Positions 45,288 to 53,935 of a stretch of 64,000 nucleotides of DNA are shown here, one piece after another. The translations under genes and the position numbers were made by a program. Position 1 is the stretch's first letter, and each line of letters opens with the position of its first letter. The DNA comes from Pseudomonas sp. Root562 (GTDB taxonomy: Bacteria > Pseudomonadota > Gammaproteobacteria > Pseudomonadales > Pseudomonadaceae): contig NZ_LMGK01000024.1 of assembly GCF_001427125.1 (NCBI RefSeq), positions 76,115 through 140,114 of the forward strand, read 5' to 3'. Below the pieces are notes generated by a model that was not told the origin of the DNA, searched no databases, and was given only the letters and a program-made list of their open reading frames with translations.

Positions 45288-45314
45288 AAGCTGCCCTGAT
45301 ATTGAGCAGCTTCG
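45288..45314 (-). terminator. hairpin between YegP-like and LysR genes
   Basis: GAAGCTGC and GCAGCTTC form an 8-bp stem with an 11-nt loop just after the YegP-like stop. No T-run follows; a weak terminator is possible. Confidence 0.4.
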
Positions 45315-45319
45315 ACACG

Positions 45320-45517
45320 TCATGCCTGGAGCTGCTTGACCGGCGTCAGGTCAGATGTCCCCTTGATCAAGCTGATTGCATGCACGCAATCAGCTTTGTT
45401 GACGTATGCCTCGCCACTGGCGATCGTTTCATGATTCCCTGCCCGCAAACGCCACCTCCACTGACCTTTGCCAGTCAGGATCGAGCCGCGGGTTTGCCTG
45501 TAAATCTCAAAATACAT
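45320..45517 (-). CDS. DUF1508/YegP-like small protein
   Basis: The 65-residue protein carries one DUF1508 repeat (YFEIYRQTRG; WRWRLRAGNHETIASGEAY; KADCVHAI). AAGGAG precedes the ATG at 45517, which supports a real gene. DUF1508 (YegP) proteins are small and of unknown role. It is the gene next to the tRNA-Ser terminator. Confidence 0.82.
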   Translation of the reverse strand: MYFEIYRQTRGSILTGKGQWRWRLRAGNHETIASGEAYVNKADCVHAISLIKGTSDLTPVKQLQA

Positions 45518-45826
45518 AGTTCGCTCCTTGCGATGGCTGATTACAACAGGTCGCTGACCTGTGCATGCCAGAGTAGATGAGGTTTTTTTCGAGGGAAGTC
45601 TGGGGGTGTCAGAGAATATTTCGGGAGAAAACGCTGAACCTCGGGGGCGGCCAATGGATTAAGGGAGCGGTAAATTCAGCGACAACAGAGAGTAATTTTT
45701 CTCGTAAATCGGCGTATTTTTCTTACATCGAAGCGATGCTCGGTCCGACGATCAATCATCGACAAAAAAACCGGACAAACAAAAAAGCCCCGCAGCTTGT
45801 TCAGCTACGGGGCTTTTTCTATGTAA
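45518..45826. other. AT-richer gene-free stretch beside tRNA-Ser
   Basis: This 309-bp interval holds the upstream region of the YegP-like gene, no convincing gene, and the tRNA terminator. A plus-strand open frame (45577-45840) has no ribosome site, no recognisable family, and runs into the tRNA. The lower GC suggests inserted DNA. Confidence 0.5.
45781..45817 (-). terminator. rho-independent terminator of tRNA-Ser
   Basis: AGCCCCG and CGGGGCT flank an inner AGCT/AGCT stem, with A- and T-runs outside. It lies just 3' of the tRNA on the minus strand. Confidence 0.88.
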
Positions 45827-45916
45827 TGGCGGAGAGATAGGGATTCGAACCCTAGGTACCGGTGAAGGTACAACGGATTTCGAATCCGTCCCATTCGGCC
45901 ACTCTGGCATCTCTCC
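45827..45916 (-). tRNA. tRNA-Ser (anticodon CGA)
   Basis: On the minus strand the 90-nt gene starts GGAGAGATGCCAGAGTGGCC and ends CTCTCCGCCA with CCA encoded. The acceptor stem pairs perfectly. The anticodon stem and loop read ACGGATT-CGA-AATCCGT, and the T-arm is GGGTTCGAATCCC. A long variable arm identifies class II serine tRNA. Confidence 0.96.
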
Positions 45917-45999
45917 AACGGCGCGCATCATAACAACACTTTTGCCGGAAGCGAACCCCCTGAGCGAAATATTTCTGTGCTATCAGATGCTTGCGTCGA

Positions 46000-46713
46000 T
46001 TAAAGCGGTACGCCCAGACGGTTGGCGACTTCTTCGTAGGCTTCGATGACGTCACCCAGGCCCTGACGGAAGCGGTCCTTGTCCATTTTCTTGCCGGTGG
46101 CCTTGTCCCACAGGCGGCAGCCGTCCGGACTGAACTCGTCACCCAGGACGATGGTGCCGTCGTGGAAAACGCCGAATTCCAGTTTGAAGTCGACCAGCAG
46201 CAGGCCGGCGTCGTCGAACAGTTTGCTCAGGACTTCGTTGACCTTGAGCGACAGTTCTTTCATGCGAACCAGTTGCTCGGCGGTGCCCCAACCGAACGCC
46301 ACGACGTGGGATTCGTTGATGAACGGGTCGCCCTTGGCGTCGTCTTTCAGGAACAGTTCGAAGGTGTAAGGGTTGAGCTTCATGCCCTCTTCAACACCCA
46401 GGCGCTTGACCAGGCTGCCAGCGGCGTAGTTACGCACAACGCATTCAACCGGGATCATGTCCAGTTTCTTCACCAGACACTCATTGTCGCCCAGCAGTTT
46501 GTCGAACTGGGTCGGCACACCGGCGGCTTCGAGTTTCTGCATGATGAAGGCATTGAACTTGTTGTTCACCATGCCTTTGCGGTCAAGCTGCTCGATGCGC
46601 TTGCCGTCGAACGCCGAAGTGTCGTTACGAAACAGCAGGATCAGACGGTTAGCGTCGTCGGTCTTGTAAACCGACTTGGCTTTGCCGCGGTAGAGTTCTT
46701 CACGTTTTTCCAT
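46000..46713 (-). CDS. purC: SAICAR synthetase
   Basis: The 237-residue protein opens EKREELYRGKAKSVYKT and contains DNDTSAFDGK-like RNDTSAFDGKR, EFGVFHDGTIVLGDEFSPD and DKDRFR. It condenses CAIR with aspartate in purine synthesis. GGAG precedes the ATG. It is the last protein gene before tRNA-Ser. Confidence 0.97.
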   Translation of the reverse strand: MEKREELYRGKAKSVYKTDDANRLILLFRNDTSAFDGKRIEQLDRKGMVNNKFNAFIMQKLEAAGVPTQFDKLLGDNECLVKKLDMIPVECVVRNYAAGSLVKRLGVEEGMKLNPYTFELFLKDDAKGDPFINESHVVAFGWGTAEQLVRMKELSLKVNEVLSKLFDDAGLLLVDFKLEFGVFHDGTIVLGDEFSPDGCRLWDKATGKKMDKDRFRQGLGDVIEAYEEVANRLGVPL

Positions 46714-46741
46714 GATGGGCTCCGCTTGCTAAGTAGATGGG

Positions 46742-47500
46742 CTAGGCGATATGTCGCCAGTCGAGCCCTGAATCTTGATCGGCCAATTGCAGCCAGTCCG
46801 GGTCGCACCCGAGGGTATCGACAAAACATTGCCGGGCCAGCTGCGGCAGGTTGTTCTTGCTGCTCAGATGGGCCAGGACCAGGTGTTGCAGGCCTTGCCA
46901 GCCCAACTCGGACACCAGGAATGCCGCCTGGTGGTTGTTCAAATGTCCCAGTTCACCGCCTACCCGTTGCTTGAGAAAATACGGGTAGTGACCGCGAGCC
47001 AGCATGTCACGGCAATGGTTGGCCTCGATCATCAACGCATCGAGGTCCCGATAACCGTCCAGCACCTTGTCGCAATACGAGCCGAGATCGGTCAACAGGC
47101 CGAAGCGCCGCTCACCATCACTGAAAACGTATTGCGTCGGTTCCTGCGCATCGTGGGCCACGGCAATGACACCAATGCTCAAGGCACCGATTTGCAGTTG
47201 CTCGCCACCGGCCAGAAGGCCTGCGGGTTCAATCGGTTTGCGCATCCCGCGCAAGGTCCCGCGACTGAGGTAGACAGGCAGATTGTAGCGCCGAGACAGC
47301 AAACCCACGCCATGCACGTGGTCGGCATGTTCGTGGGTCACTAGTATCGCGCTCAGCTGCGCAGGGTTCACACCCAGGCGCAGCAGGCGTTTTTCGGTTT
47401 CCCGCAGGGAGAAACCACAATCCACCAGCACATACGTTTCAGCGCTGGCTATCAGCGTGCCGTTCCCTTGGCTACCGCTGCCGAGAACGGCAAAACGCAT
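46742..47500 (-). CDS. MBL-fold metallo-hydrolase (YycJ-like)
   Basis: The 252-residue metallo-beta-lactamase-fold protein has the VTHEHADHVHG metal motif, an N-terminal FAVLGSGSQGNGTLI, and MIEANHCRDML. It may act on nucleic acid or a small ester; unknown. It starts 4 bp after the bamC stop, so the two are co-transcribed. Confidence 0.92.
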   Translation of the reverse strand: MRFAVLGSGSQGNGTLIASAETYVLVDCGFSLRETEKRLLRLGVNPAQLSAILVTHEHADHVHGVGLLSRRYNLPVYLSRGTLRGMRKPIEPAGLLAGGEQLQIGALSIGVIAVAHDAQEPTQYVFSDGERRFGLLTDLGSYCDKVLDGYRDLDALMIEANHCRDMLARGHYPYFLKQRVGGELGHLNNHQAAFLVSELGWQGLQHLVLAHLSSKNNLPQLARQCFVDTLGCDPDWLQLADQDSGLDWRHIA

Positions 47501-47504
47501 TTGA

Positions 47505-48620
47505 TCAGCCCAGGTTGTCCTGAATGACGCTCAACACTTTGCGCGCGACGTCAGCAGGCGCGACAGTGTTGATGTTTTTCTCGACGGTAACCTGAACGTT
47601 TTCGCCAACCTTGCTCAGGCGAACCTGATAACGCTCGGCGCGGGCTTCAACTTCTTCCTTGTTCGGCGCGCTGCCGAACAGGCTGCTGAAGAAGCCAGGC
47701 TTGTCGTCTTTCTTCTCGGCTTTTTCGGCCAGGTTGATGTAGTACAGGCCCAGGCTGCGGTTGATGTCCTCAACGCGCCACTCGCCTTGTTCCAGCGCAC
47801 GACCGACGCTCGACCAGGCACGGTCCAGATCGGTACCGACGTTCAGCACCGGGTTGCCGCTACCGTCTTCGCTGAGGCTGACACGGCTTGGCGCATCGAA
47901 ATCACGCGAAGCCAGCATGGAGACAGAACCGCCCTTCTCGGAGATGCGGCTCATGCTCGCCAGCATGTCGTCGACCAGTGCAGCATCGAGGCCTGTGTTG
48001 ACCGAACGGTTGGTGAAAGCGACGTCGGCAGTGCTGCCGGCGGGACGCTCGGCGCTGACCACGTAGACTTCACTGGTATTACGCTGCACGCCCGGCTCGA
48101 TACGTACCCGTACACGGGTTTCGCTGTCGGTGCTGACACCGGCAGCGCTCAGGCGCTTGGCCATGGCAGCAGACAGTTCGTCGGAACGCTGCCAGGTGGT
48201 GGTGAACTCACCGGTTTGCGGGCGCTGTTCATCCAGGCGGAAACCGTTGTCCTGGAAGAACTGAACAGCCACGGGCCAGATTTCGGCCGGAGGGTTCTGC
48301 GCCAGGATCGAGCGGGAGTCGCCGCTTTTTTGCAGCGAGTACGGGCTGGCATCGGCAGCGGCCGACAACGGCTGCGGACGAGGCACAACATACTCGCCCT
48401 TGGCGGTGTCGTCGGCGACGTTGCGCGGGATCGGCAACAGCGGATCCAGACGCTTGGCGGTGGTGATGTCGGGTGGCAGTTGCATCGGTGCAGTCTGTTG
48501 CGCTTCCAGGTAATCACTACCACGGTCACGGAAATAACCTTCCGGGCCCCAGATCCATCCGCAGCCACTGGTGCTGGAGATAATCAAGGCAAGTGCGGAA
48601 AGTCCGGCCATTCGCTTCAT
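47505..48620 (-). CDS. bamC: outer-membrane assembly lipoprotein BamC
   Basis: The 371-residue lipoprotein has a lipobox (LALIISSTSGCGW) and two helix-grip BamC domains (DNGFRLDEQRPQTGEFTTTW in the first; SVGRALEQGEWRVEDINRSL in the second). It is a BamABCDE subunit. Start 48620 gives the proper signal peptide. It follows dapA by 17 bp, as in other Pseudomonas and E. coli. Confidence 0.95.
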   Translation of the reverse strand: MKRMAGLSALALIISSTSGCGWIWGPEGYFRDRGSDYLEAQQTAPMQLPPDITTAKRLDPLLPIPRNVADDTAKGEYVVPRPQPLSAAADASPYSLQKSGDSRSILAQNPPAEIWPVAVQFFQDNGFRLDEQRPQTGEFTTTWQRSDELSAAMAKRLSAAGVSTDSETRVRVRIEPGVQRNTSEVYVVSAERPAGSTADVAFTNRSVNTGLDAALVDDMLASMSRISEKGGSVSMLASRDFDAPSRVSLSEDGSGNPVLNVGTDLDRAWSSVGRALEQGEWRVEDINRSLGLYYINLAEKAEKKDDKPGFFSSLFGSAPNKEEVEARAERYQVRLSKVGENVQVTVEKNINTVAPADVARKVLSVIQDNLG

Positions 48621-48637
48621 GCGTAGTACTTCCTCAA

Positions 48638-49516
48638 TTAAACCAGGACGCTGCACTGGCGCAGGGCCGTGCGAAGCGTTTCATGACAAGGTGCGCTCAG
48701 CCAGGTCAGCGGCAGGCGAATGCCTTCCTGCATCAGGCCCATTTCAACCAAAGCCCACTTCACCGGAATCGGGTTGGCTTCAATGAACAGGTCTTTGTGC
48801 AGAGGCATCAGTTTTTCGTTGATTGCACGGGCGGTCGCGGCGTCGCCCTTGAGAGCGGCTTCGCACAGATCGGCCATTTCGCGCGGAGCGACGTTGGCGG
48901 TCACCGAGATGTTGCCCTTGCCGCCCAGCAGGATCAGCTCGACAGCGGTCGGATCATCACCGGACAGGACGATGAAATCCTTGCTGACGCCATCGAGGAT
49001 GGCTTTGGCGCGTTTCAGATCGCCGGTCGCTTCCTTGATGCCGATGATGTTCGGCACGGTGGACAGGCGGATGACGGTCTCGGCCTGCATGTCGCAGGAA
49101 GTGCGGCCAGGAACGTTGTAGAGGATCTGAGGGATGTCGACGGCTTCGGCAATGTGCTTGAAGTGCTGGTACAGGCCTTCCTGGGTCGGCTTGTTGTAGT
49201 ACGGCACGACCAGCAGGCAGGCGTCGGCGCCGGCCTCTTTGGCGTTACGGGTCAGCTCGACGGCTTCGCGAGTCGAGTTGGCGCCGGTACCGGCAATCAC
49301 CGGAATGCGACCGTTGACCTGCTTGACCACGGCTTTGATGACGGCAATGTGTTCTTCGACATCAAGGGTTGCCGACTCGCCGGTAGTTCCGACTGCGACA
49401 ATGGCATGGGTGCCGTTCTCGAGGTGGAAATCCACGAGCTTGCTGAGGCTGGCCCAGTCAAGACGCCCTTGTGCATCCATGGGTGTGACCAGTGCCACCA
49501 TACTGCCCGCAATCAT
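48638..49516 (-). CDS. dapA: 4-hydroxy-tetrahydrodipicolinate synthase
   Basis: The 292-residue aldolase condenses pyruvate with aspartate semialdehyde for lysine and peptidoglycan synthesis. The catalytic parts YNVPGRTSCDM (Tyr) and IIGIKEATGDL (Schiff-base Lys) are seen. Start 49516 has AGGAG upstream. A small open frame ends on the start codon (ATGA). Confidence 0.97.
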   Translation of the reverse strand: MIAGSMVALVTPMDAQGRLDWASLSKLVDFHLENGTHAIVAVGTTGESATLDVEEHIAVIKAVVKQVNGRIPVIAGTGANSTREAVELTRNAKEAGADACLLVVPYYNKPTQEGLYQHFKHIAEAVDIPQILYNVPGRTSCDMQAETVIRLSTVPNIIGIKEATGDLKRAKAILDGVSKDFIVLSGDDPTAVELILLGGKGNISVTANVAPREMADLCEAALKGDAATARAINEKLMPLHKDLFIEANPIPVKWALVEMGLMQEGIRLPLTWLSAPCHETLRTALRQCSVLV

Positions 49517-49662
49517 GAAACCGCTCCTGCCGGAAAAAGAGAGCGGTAATGGTACTGGCGCCAAGATGCTTGTACAAGCGAAGTACTGCGCTGCCGCCAT
49601 TCCCCTTGGCGTCGCTTTTCGCTACCCTTCAGACTTTGATCGATACTGACAAGCTCGTACAT
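49513..49662 (-). CDS. putative 49-residue ORF overlapping the dapA start
   Basis: ATG at 49662 with GGAGG 10 nt upstream begins YELVSIDQSLKGSEKRRQGE and ends with TGA inside the dapA ATG (ATGA). It may couple translation of dapA or be chance. The product has no recognised family. A lysine-sensing leader is another thought, but it has no run of lysines. Confidence 0.35.
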   Translation of the reverse strand: MYELVSIDQSLKGSEKRRQGEWRQRSTSLVQASWRQYHYRSLFPAGAVS

Positions 49663-49844
49663 CGGGTTTGAGCCTCCAATTTCGGCATCACAAGCCCCGT
49701 CCCAGCGTTGCCACCCTCCGCTCCTGCCATACTGGAGCACGTTGCAGCCTGCGCCCGGAGCTTTCTGAATCCGCATTCGCAGGCTCACTCCCGGCAGAAC
49801 GAGCCGATAGAAGTACCGACCGCTCATCGCTTTAGGAATGCTGC
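49517..49844. other. dapA-gcvR divergent interval
   Basis: The 328-bp interval divides dapA (minus) and gcvR (plus). It holds the small ORF at 49513-49662 and both promoters. No riboswitch or strong terminator is recognised. Confidence 0.5.
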
Positions 49845-50405
49845 ATGTCCACCCCCACAGTTCGCGAACAATTCCTTGTCATCAGTGCCCTCGGCGCCAA
49901 CCCCATGGAGCTGACCAACGTCCTGTGCCGTGCCAGCCATGAAAACCGCTGCGCCGTGGTCACCTCCCGCCTGACCCGTCATGGCGAGTGCAGTGCGCTG
50001 GTTCTCGAAGTCTCCGGCAGCTGGGATGCCCTGGCACGCCTGGAAGGCAGCCTGCCGGTATTGGCCAAACGGCACGCCTTTACCGTCAACGTGGTACGCA
50101 GCGCGGCTCTGGAGAATCGTCCCCAGGCCCTGCCTTATGTTGCTTATGTCAGTTCGGCCTACCGTTCCGACATCATCAACGAGTTGTGCCAGTTCTTCAT
50201 GGATCACAACGTCGAGCTGGAAAACCTGACCTGCGACACGTATCAGGCACCGCAGACCGGCGGGACCATGCTCAATGCCACATTTACCGTGACGTTGCCG
50301 GCCGGCGTGCAAATCAGCTGGCTGCGCGATCAGTTCCTGGACTTCGCCGACGCGCTGAACCTGGATGCCCTGATCGAACCGTGGCGCCCACAGAACCCAA
50401 TGTAA
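49845..50405 (+). CDS. gcvR: glycine cleavage system regulator GcvR-like ACT protein
   Basis: The 186-residue protein has two ACT domains (FLVISALGANPMELTNVLC; AYVSSAYRSDIINELCQFFM). GcvR antagonises GcvA in E. coli; here the regulator partner is not visible. It is 11 bp upstream of the bcp gene, so the two are probably co-transcribed. Confidence 0.88.
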   Translation: MSTPTVREQFLVISALGANPMELTNVLCRASHENRCAVVTSRLTRHGECSALVLEVSGSWDALARLEGSLPVLAKRHAFTVNVVRSAALENRPQALPYVAYVSSAYRSDIINELCQFFMDHNVELENLTCDTYQAPQTGGTMLNATFTVTLPAGVQISWLRDQFLDFADALNLDALIEPWRPQNPM

Positions 50406-50416
50406 GGAAGCTTTTC

Positions 50417-50890
50417 ATGGCCGTTGCCATCGACCAACCGGTTGCCGACTTCGAAGCACCCGCCACCAGCGGGCAGACCGTCAGCCTGGCGAACCTCAAA
50501 GGCAAGCAAGTGGTGATCTACTTCTATCCAAAGGACAGCACACCGGGCTGCACGACCCAGGGTCAGGGCTTTCGCGATCAACTGCAGGCTTTCAAAGCCG
50601 CCAATACCGAAGTGTTCGGGGTTTCTCGCGACAGCCTGAAGTCCCACGAGAACTTCAAGGCGAAGCAGGCGTTCACGTTCGAGCTGATCAGCGACAAGGA
50701 AGAAGCGCTTTGCCAGCTGTTCGACGTGATCAAGCTGAAGAAGCTTTACGGCAAGGAATACATGGGCGTGGATCGCAGTACATTCCTGATCGACAAGGAT
50801 GGCGTCTTGCGTCAGGAATGGCGCGGCGTGAAAGTGCCGGGGCATGTTGATGCCGTGCTGGCTGCCGCTCAGGCGCTGAACAAGGCCTGA
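50417..50890 (+). CDS. bcp: peroxiredoxin Bcp (PrxQ type)
   Basis: The 157-residue thiol peroxidase has the peroxidatic Cys45 (DSTPGCTTQGQ) and a second cysteine Cys99. The E. coli Bcp resolving Cys50 is Gln50 here, so it may work as a 1-Cys enzyme or use another partner. It reduces peroxides with thioredoxin. RBS GTAAGGAAG. It is downstream of gcvR. Confidence 0.93.
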   Translation: MAVAIDQPVADFEAPATSGQTVSLANLKGKQVVIYFYPKDSTPGCTTQGQGFRDQLQAFKAANTEVFGVSRDSLKSHENFKAKQAFTFELISDKEEALCQLFDVIKLKKLYGKEYMGVDRSTFLIDKDGVLRQEWRGVKVPGHVDAVLAAAQALNKA

Positions 50891-50896
50891 TACCAA

Positions 50897-50984
50897 AAAG
50901 ATCGCAGCCCATGGTCCTGCAAGAATAGAGTTCGTCGCCGTTTCTGCGCATCGAACCCAATCCCGCAGGCTGCGATCTTTTTTC
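50897..50984. repeat. GATCGCAGCC inverted repeat, terminator-like
   Basis: AAAAGATCGCAGCC (50897-50910) faces GGCTGCGATCTTTTTT (50968-50983). It lies between the convergent bcp and permease genes, with A/T runs outside that suit bidirectional termination. It is related to the flanks of 36635-36689. Confidence 0.75.
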
Positions 50985-50997
50985 GTTTCACCACAAT

Positions 50998-52068
50998 TTA
51001 CAGCAGTGGCGCCACGACCGGCTCCTTGCGCGGCCACGCGTCCAGCACCGCCTTGAACAGTGTCGCCAGGGGAATGGCAAAGAACACCCCCCAGAACCCC
51101 CACAGCCCGCCAAACAGCAGCACTGCACAGATGATCGCCACTGGGTGCAAGTTGACTGCCTCGGAGAACAGCAGCGGCACCAGTACGTTGCCATCCAGCG
51201 TCTGGATGATCCCGTACACCGCCATCAAGTAGATGAATTCATCGCTCCAGCCCCACTGGAACAGTGCAATCAGAAACACCGGCACGGTCACCACCACGGC
51301 GCCGACATAAGGCACCACTACCGAAATTCCCACCAGCAATGCCAACAGCGCCGCGTAGTTGAGTTCCAAAACAACGAAGGCGATGTAGGTCACGCCACCG
51401 CAAATGAAGATCTCGATGACCTTGCCGCGAATGTAGTTGGCGATCTGTCGGTTCATGTCATGGGCGACCCGGGTGATCAATGCCCGCTCGCGTGGCAAGT
51501 AGCCACGCACCCACTGGCCGATCATGGCTCTATCCTTCAGAAAGAAGAACACCAGGATCGGCACCAGGACCAGGTAGATCATGATATTCACGAGCAACGG
51601 CAGGCTCGATAGCGAGAACGTCAGTGCCCACTGGCCAAATTTTCCGATCTCGCCCCGCGCCGCTTCGATGGCCCGCAGCACCTGCTCGTCGGATACCAGA
51701 TGCGGGTAACGCTCGGGCAACAACAACAATAGCGATTGCCACTTGGCGAGCATGCCCGGCAATTCATTGAACAACGTGATCAATTGATGCCAAAGCAGCG
51801 GCACGACCACCACGATGAATACCAGCAGCACCCCCATGAACAAGGCAAAAACCAGCCCCACCGCCACCCAGCCCGGCACGCGCATCCGTTCGAGCGCCAC
51901 CACCAACCCTTGCATCAGGTAGGCCAGCACCATCCCGGCCAACACTGGCGCCAGCATGCCGCCCAGGGTGAGGACCGCGGTGAACGCAAGAAACAGCAGC
52001 ACCGCCAACACCACTGCTTCTTCATCCGAGAAATAGCGCTGAATCCAGTCGCGTAACACTTTGAACAT
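50998..52068 (-). CDS. AI-2E-family (PerM-like) membrane protein
   Basis: The 356-residue protein has about eight hydrophobic segments and the family features (LAGMVLAYLMQGLVVALERM; PYVGAVVVTVPVFLIALFQW). The substrate is unknown; AI-2 export is proposed for some homologues only. ATG 52068 follows AAGGAT. It is upstream of no obvious partner. Confidence 0.88.
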   Translation of the reverse strand: MFKVLRDWIQRYFSDEEAVVLAVLLFLAFTAVLTLGGMLAPVLAGMVLAYLMQGLVVALERMRVPGWVAVGLVFALFMGVLLVFIVVVVPLLWHQLITLFNELPGMLAKWQSLLLLLPERYPHLVSDEQVLRAIEAARGEIGKFGQWALTFSLSSLPLLVNIMIYLVLVPILVFFFLKDRAMIGQWVRGYLPRERALITRVAHDMNRQIANYIRGKVIEIFICGGVTYIAFVVLELNYAALLALLVGISVVVPYVGAVVVTVPVFLIALFQWGWSDEFIYLMAVYGIIQTLDGNVLVPLLFSEAVNLHPVAIICAVLLFGGLWGFWGVFFAIPLATLFKAVLDAWPRKEPVVAPLL

Positions 52069-52099
52069 CAATAATCCTTAAGAACAAATGCCGCAGATT

Positions 52100-52339
52100 T
52101 CAGGCTTTTTTCAACCAGTAACGGTAAACGCCCGCCTCGTCTTCTTCACGAAGCAGCGTATGACCGGCCAATCGGGCAAAGGTGCGAAAGTCGCGCTGCG
52201 AGCCCGCATCGGTGGCAATGACCTTGAGTATCGCGCCACTGGCCATCCGATTGAGTTCCATCTTGGCCTTGAGCAACGGCAACGGACAATTCAGGCCGCT
52301 GGCGTCCAGCTCAACGTCATGGGCTACAGCATCGATCAT
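52100..52339 (-). CDS. TusA-like sulfur-transfer protein
   Basis: The 79-residue protein has the TusA-fold CPxP motif (DASGLNCPLPLLKAKMEL). It may carry sulfur as a persulfide for tRNA thiolation or other pathways. It is near the permease gene on the same strand. Confidence 0.9.
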   Translation of the reverse strand: MIDAVAHDVELDASGLNCPLPLLKAKMELNRMASGAILKVIATDAGSQRDFRTFARLAGHTLLREEDEAGVYRYWLKKA

Positions 52340-52437
52340 TGCATCACTCCGGGTCGGGTAGTCGAGTTGCCTAGAATATCTGGTCGCAGGGCTGGTGTCC
52401 GGCTACAGTAAGCTCTTTGTCGACTAAGGCTTTGTGC

Positions 52438-53871
52438 ATGACTTTTTTGCGCCCTACCCTGCTGACGCTCGCTTGCCTGCTCGCCTCACCGGGCTTCGCC
52501 GACGACCTGCCGTCACTCGGCGACGCCAGTTCTGCCATTGTCTCGCCGCAGCAGGAATACCAGCTGGGCCGTGCCTGGCTCGCGCTTTTGCGCAGCCAGG
52601 TGTCACAACTCAACGACCCGCAACTCAAGGACTACGTCGAATCCAGCGTTTATCGCCTGGTCGAAACCAGCCAGGTCAATGACCGGCGTCTTGAGTTCAT
52701 CCTGATCAACAGTCCACAACTTAACGCTTTCGCAGCACCCGGCGGCATTGTCGGGGTCAACGGTGGTTTGTTCCTCAACGCCCAGAGCGAAGGCGAATAC
52801 GCTTCGGTACTGGCGCACGAACTGGCTCACTTGTCGCAGCGCCACTTTGCCCGTGGCGTTGAAGCACAACAACGCATGCAAGTGCCGATGATGGCCGCGC
52901 TGCTGGCCGGTATCGTGATTGCCGCAGCCGGTGCCGGTGATGCCGGGATCGCGGCCATTGCGGGTACGCAGGCGGCGGCGATCCAGGAACAACGGCGCTT
53001 CTCTCGCCAGAACGAACAGGAAGCCGACCGTATCGGCATCCTCAACCTGGAAAAAGCCGGATACGATCCGCGCTCGATGCCCTCCATGTTTGAGCGCCTG
53101 GGGCGGCAGTACCGTTTTGATGCCAAGCCACCGGAATTCCTGCTGACTCACCCGGTTACTGAATCGCGGATCGCGGACACCCGCAACCGCGCCGAACAGG
53201 CGCCACAGGGTGGTATCGAAGACACCTTGCGTTATCAATTGATTCGCGCTCGCGTTCAATTGATCTATGAGGAAACGCCAGGTTTGGGTGCCAAGCGCTT
53301 CCGTGCCCAGCTGGATGAAAACCCGAAAAGCGATGTTGCTCGCTACGGCCTGGCCATCGCCCAGGTCAAGGGCGGCCAATTGAACGAGGCACGGGAAAAT
53401 CTCAAGCTGTTGTTGGCCAAGGCGCCAAACGAGATCATCTACAACCTCGCGCAGATTGATCTGGATATCACCAACAATCGGCTGGCCGACGCGCAAACGC
53501 GGGTTGACCGGATGCTGACTCAATACCCCGGCAACTATCCACTGAACCAGGTGCGTGTCGATCTGCTGCTGAAACAAAACCGCGCCGCGGACGCCGAAAA
53601 AGCGCTGGAAGGCCTGCTCAAGTCACGCCCGGACGATCCGGACGTGTGGTATCAGGTGGCAGAAACGCGCGGCTTGTCGGGCAACATCATCGGCCTGCAT
53701 CAGGCACGGGCCGAATACTTCGCGCTGGTCGGCGACTACCGCCAGGCCATCCAGCAACTGGACTTCGCCAAGCGCAAGGCTGGCACCAACTTCCCACTGT
53801 CGTCACGCATCGATGCCCGCCAGCGAGAGCTGATGGAGCAGGAGCGCATGATCAAGGACATGATGGGATAA
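52438..53871 (+). CDS. bepA: M48 metallopeptidase with TPR domain (BepA-like)
   Basis: The 477-residue protein has a signal peptide (about residues 1-22), HELAH zinc motif (VLAHELAHLSQR), the third ligand in NEQEADRIGI, and C-terminal TPR helices. BepA helps fold or degrade the LptD and Bam outer-membrane machinery in E. coli. ATG 52438 was chosen. It is next to mucD, also a periplasmic quality-control enzyme. Confidence 0.9.
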   Translation: MTFLRPTLLTLACLLASPGFADDLPSLGDASSAIVSPQQEYQLGRAWLALLRSQVSQLNDPQLKDYVESSVYRLVETSQVNDRRLEFILINSPQLNAFAAPGGIVGVNGGLFLNAQSEGEYASVLAHELAHLSQRHFARGVEAQQRMQVPMMAALLAGIVIAAAGAGDAGIAAIAGTQAAAIQEQRRFSRQNEQEADRIGILNLEKAGYDPRSMPSMFERLGRQYRFDAKPPEFLLTHPVTESRIADTRNRAEQAPQGGIEDTLRYQLIRARVQLIYEETPGLGAKRFRAQLDENPKSDVARYGLAIAQVKGGQLNEARENLKLLLAKAPNEIIYNLAQIDLDITNNRLADAQTRVDRMLTQYPGNYPLNQVRVDLLLKQNRAADAEKALEGLLKSRPDDPDVWYQVAETRGLSGNIIGLHQARAEYFALVGDYRQAIQQLDFAKRKAGTNFPLSSRIDARQRELMEQERMIKDMMG

Positions 53872-53885
53872 TTTGAAACCCGCAT

Positions 53886-53918
53886 AAAAAAACCGCCTCT
53901 TTCGAGGCGGTTTTTTTG
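53886..53918. terminator. bidirectional terminator bepA/mucD
   Basis: A-run, ACCGCCTC-TTTC-GAGGCGGT, and T-run. It lies between the convergent bepA-like and mucD genes. Confidence 0.92.
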
Positions 53919-53935
53919 TTCAACCTGCAACCGGT

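Noticed and set aside
45577..45840. An 87-codon frame before tRNA-Ser
   Set aside because: It has no ribosome site, no family match by eye, and runs into the tRNA gene.
49517..49844. Lysine riboswitch before dapA
   Set aside because: I see no lysine-riboswitch core, and such elements are not expected in Pseudomonas.
52603..53577. A 324-codon frame opposite the BepA-like gene
   Set aside because: No domain pattern; the M48 gene opposite has a signal peptide and HELAH.
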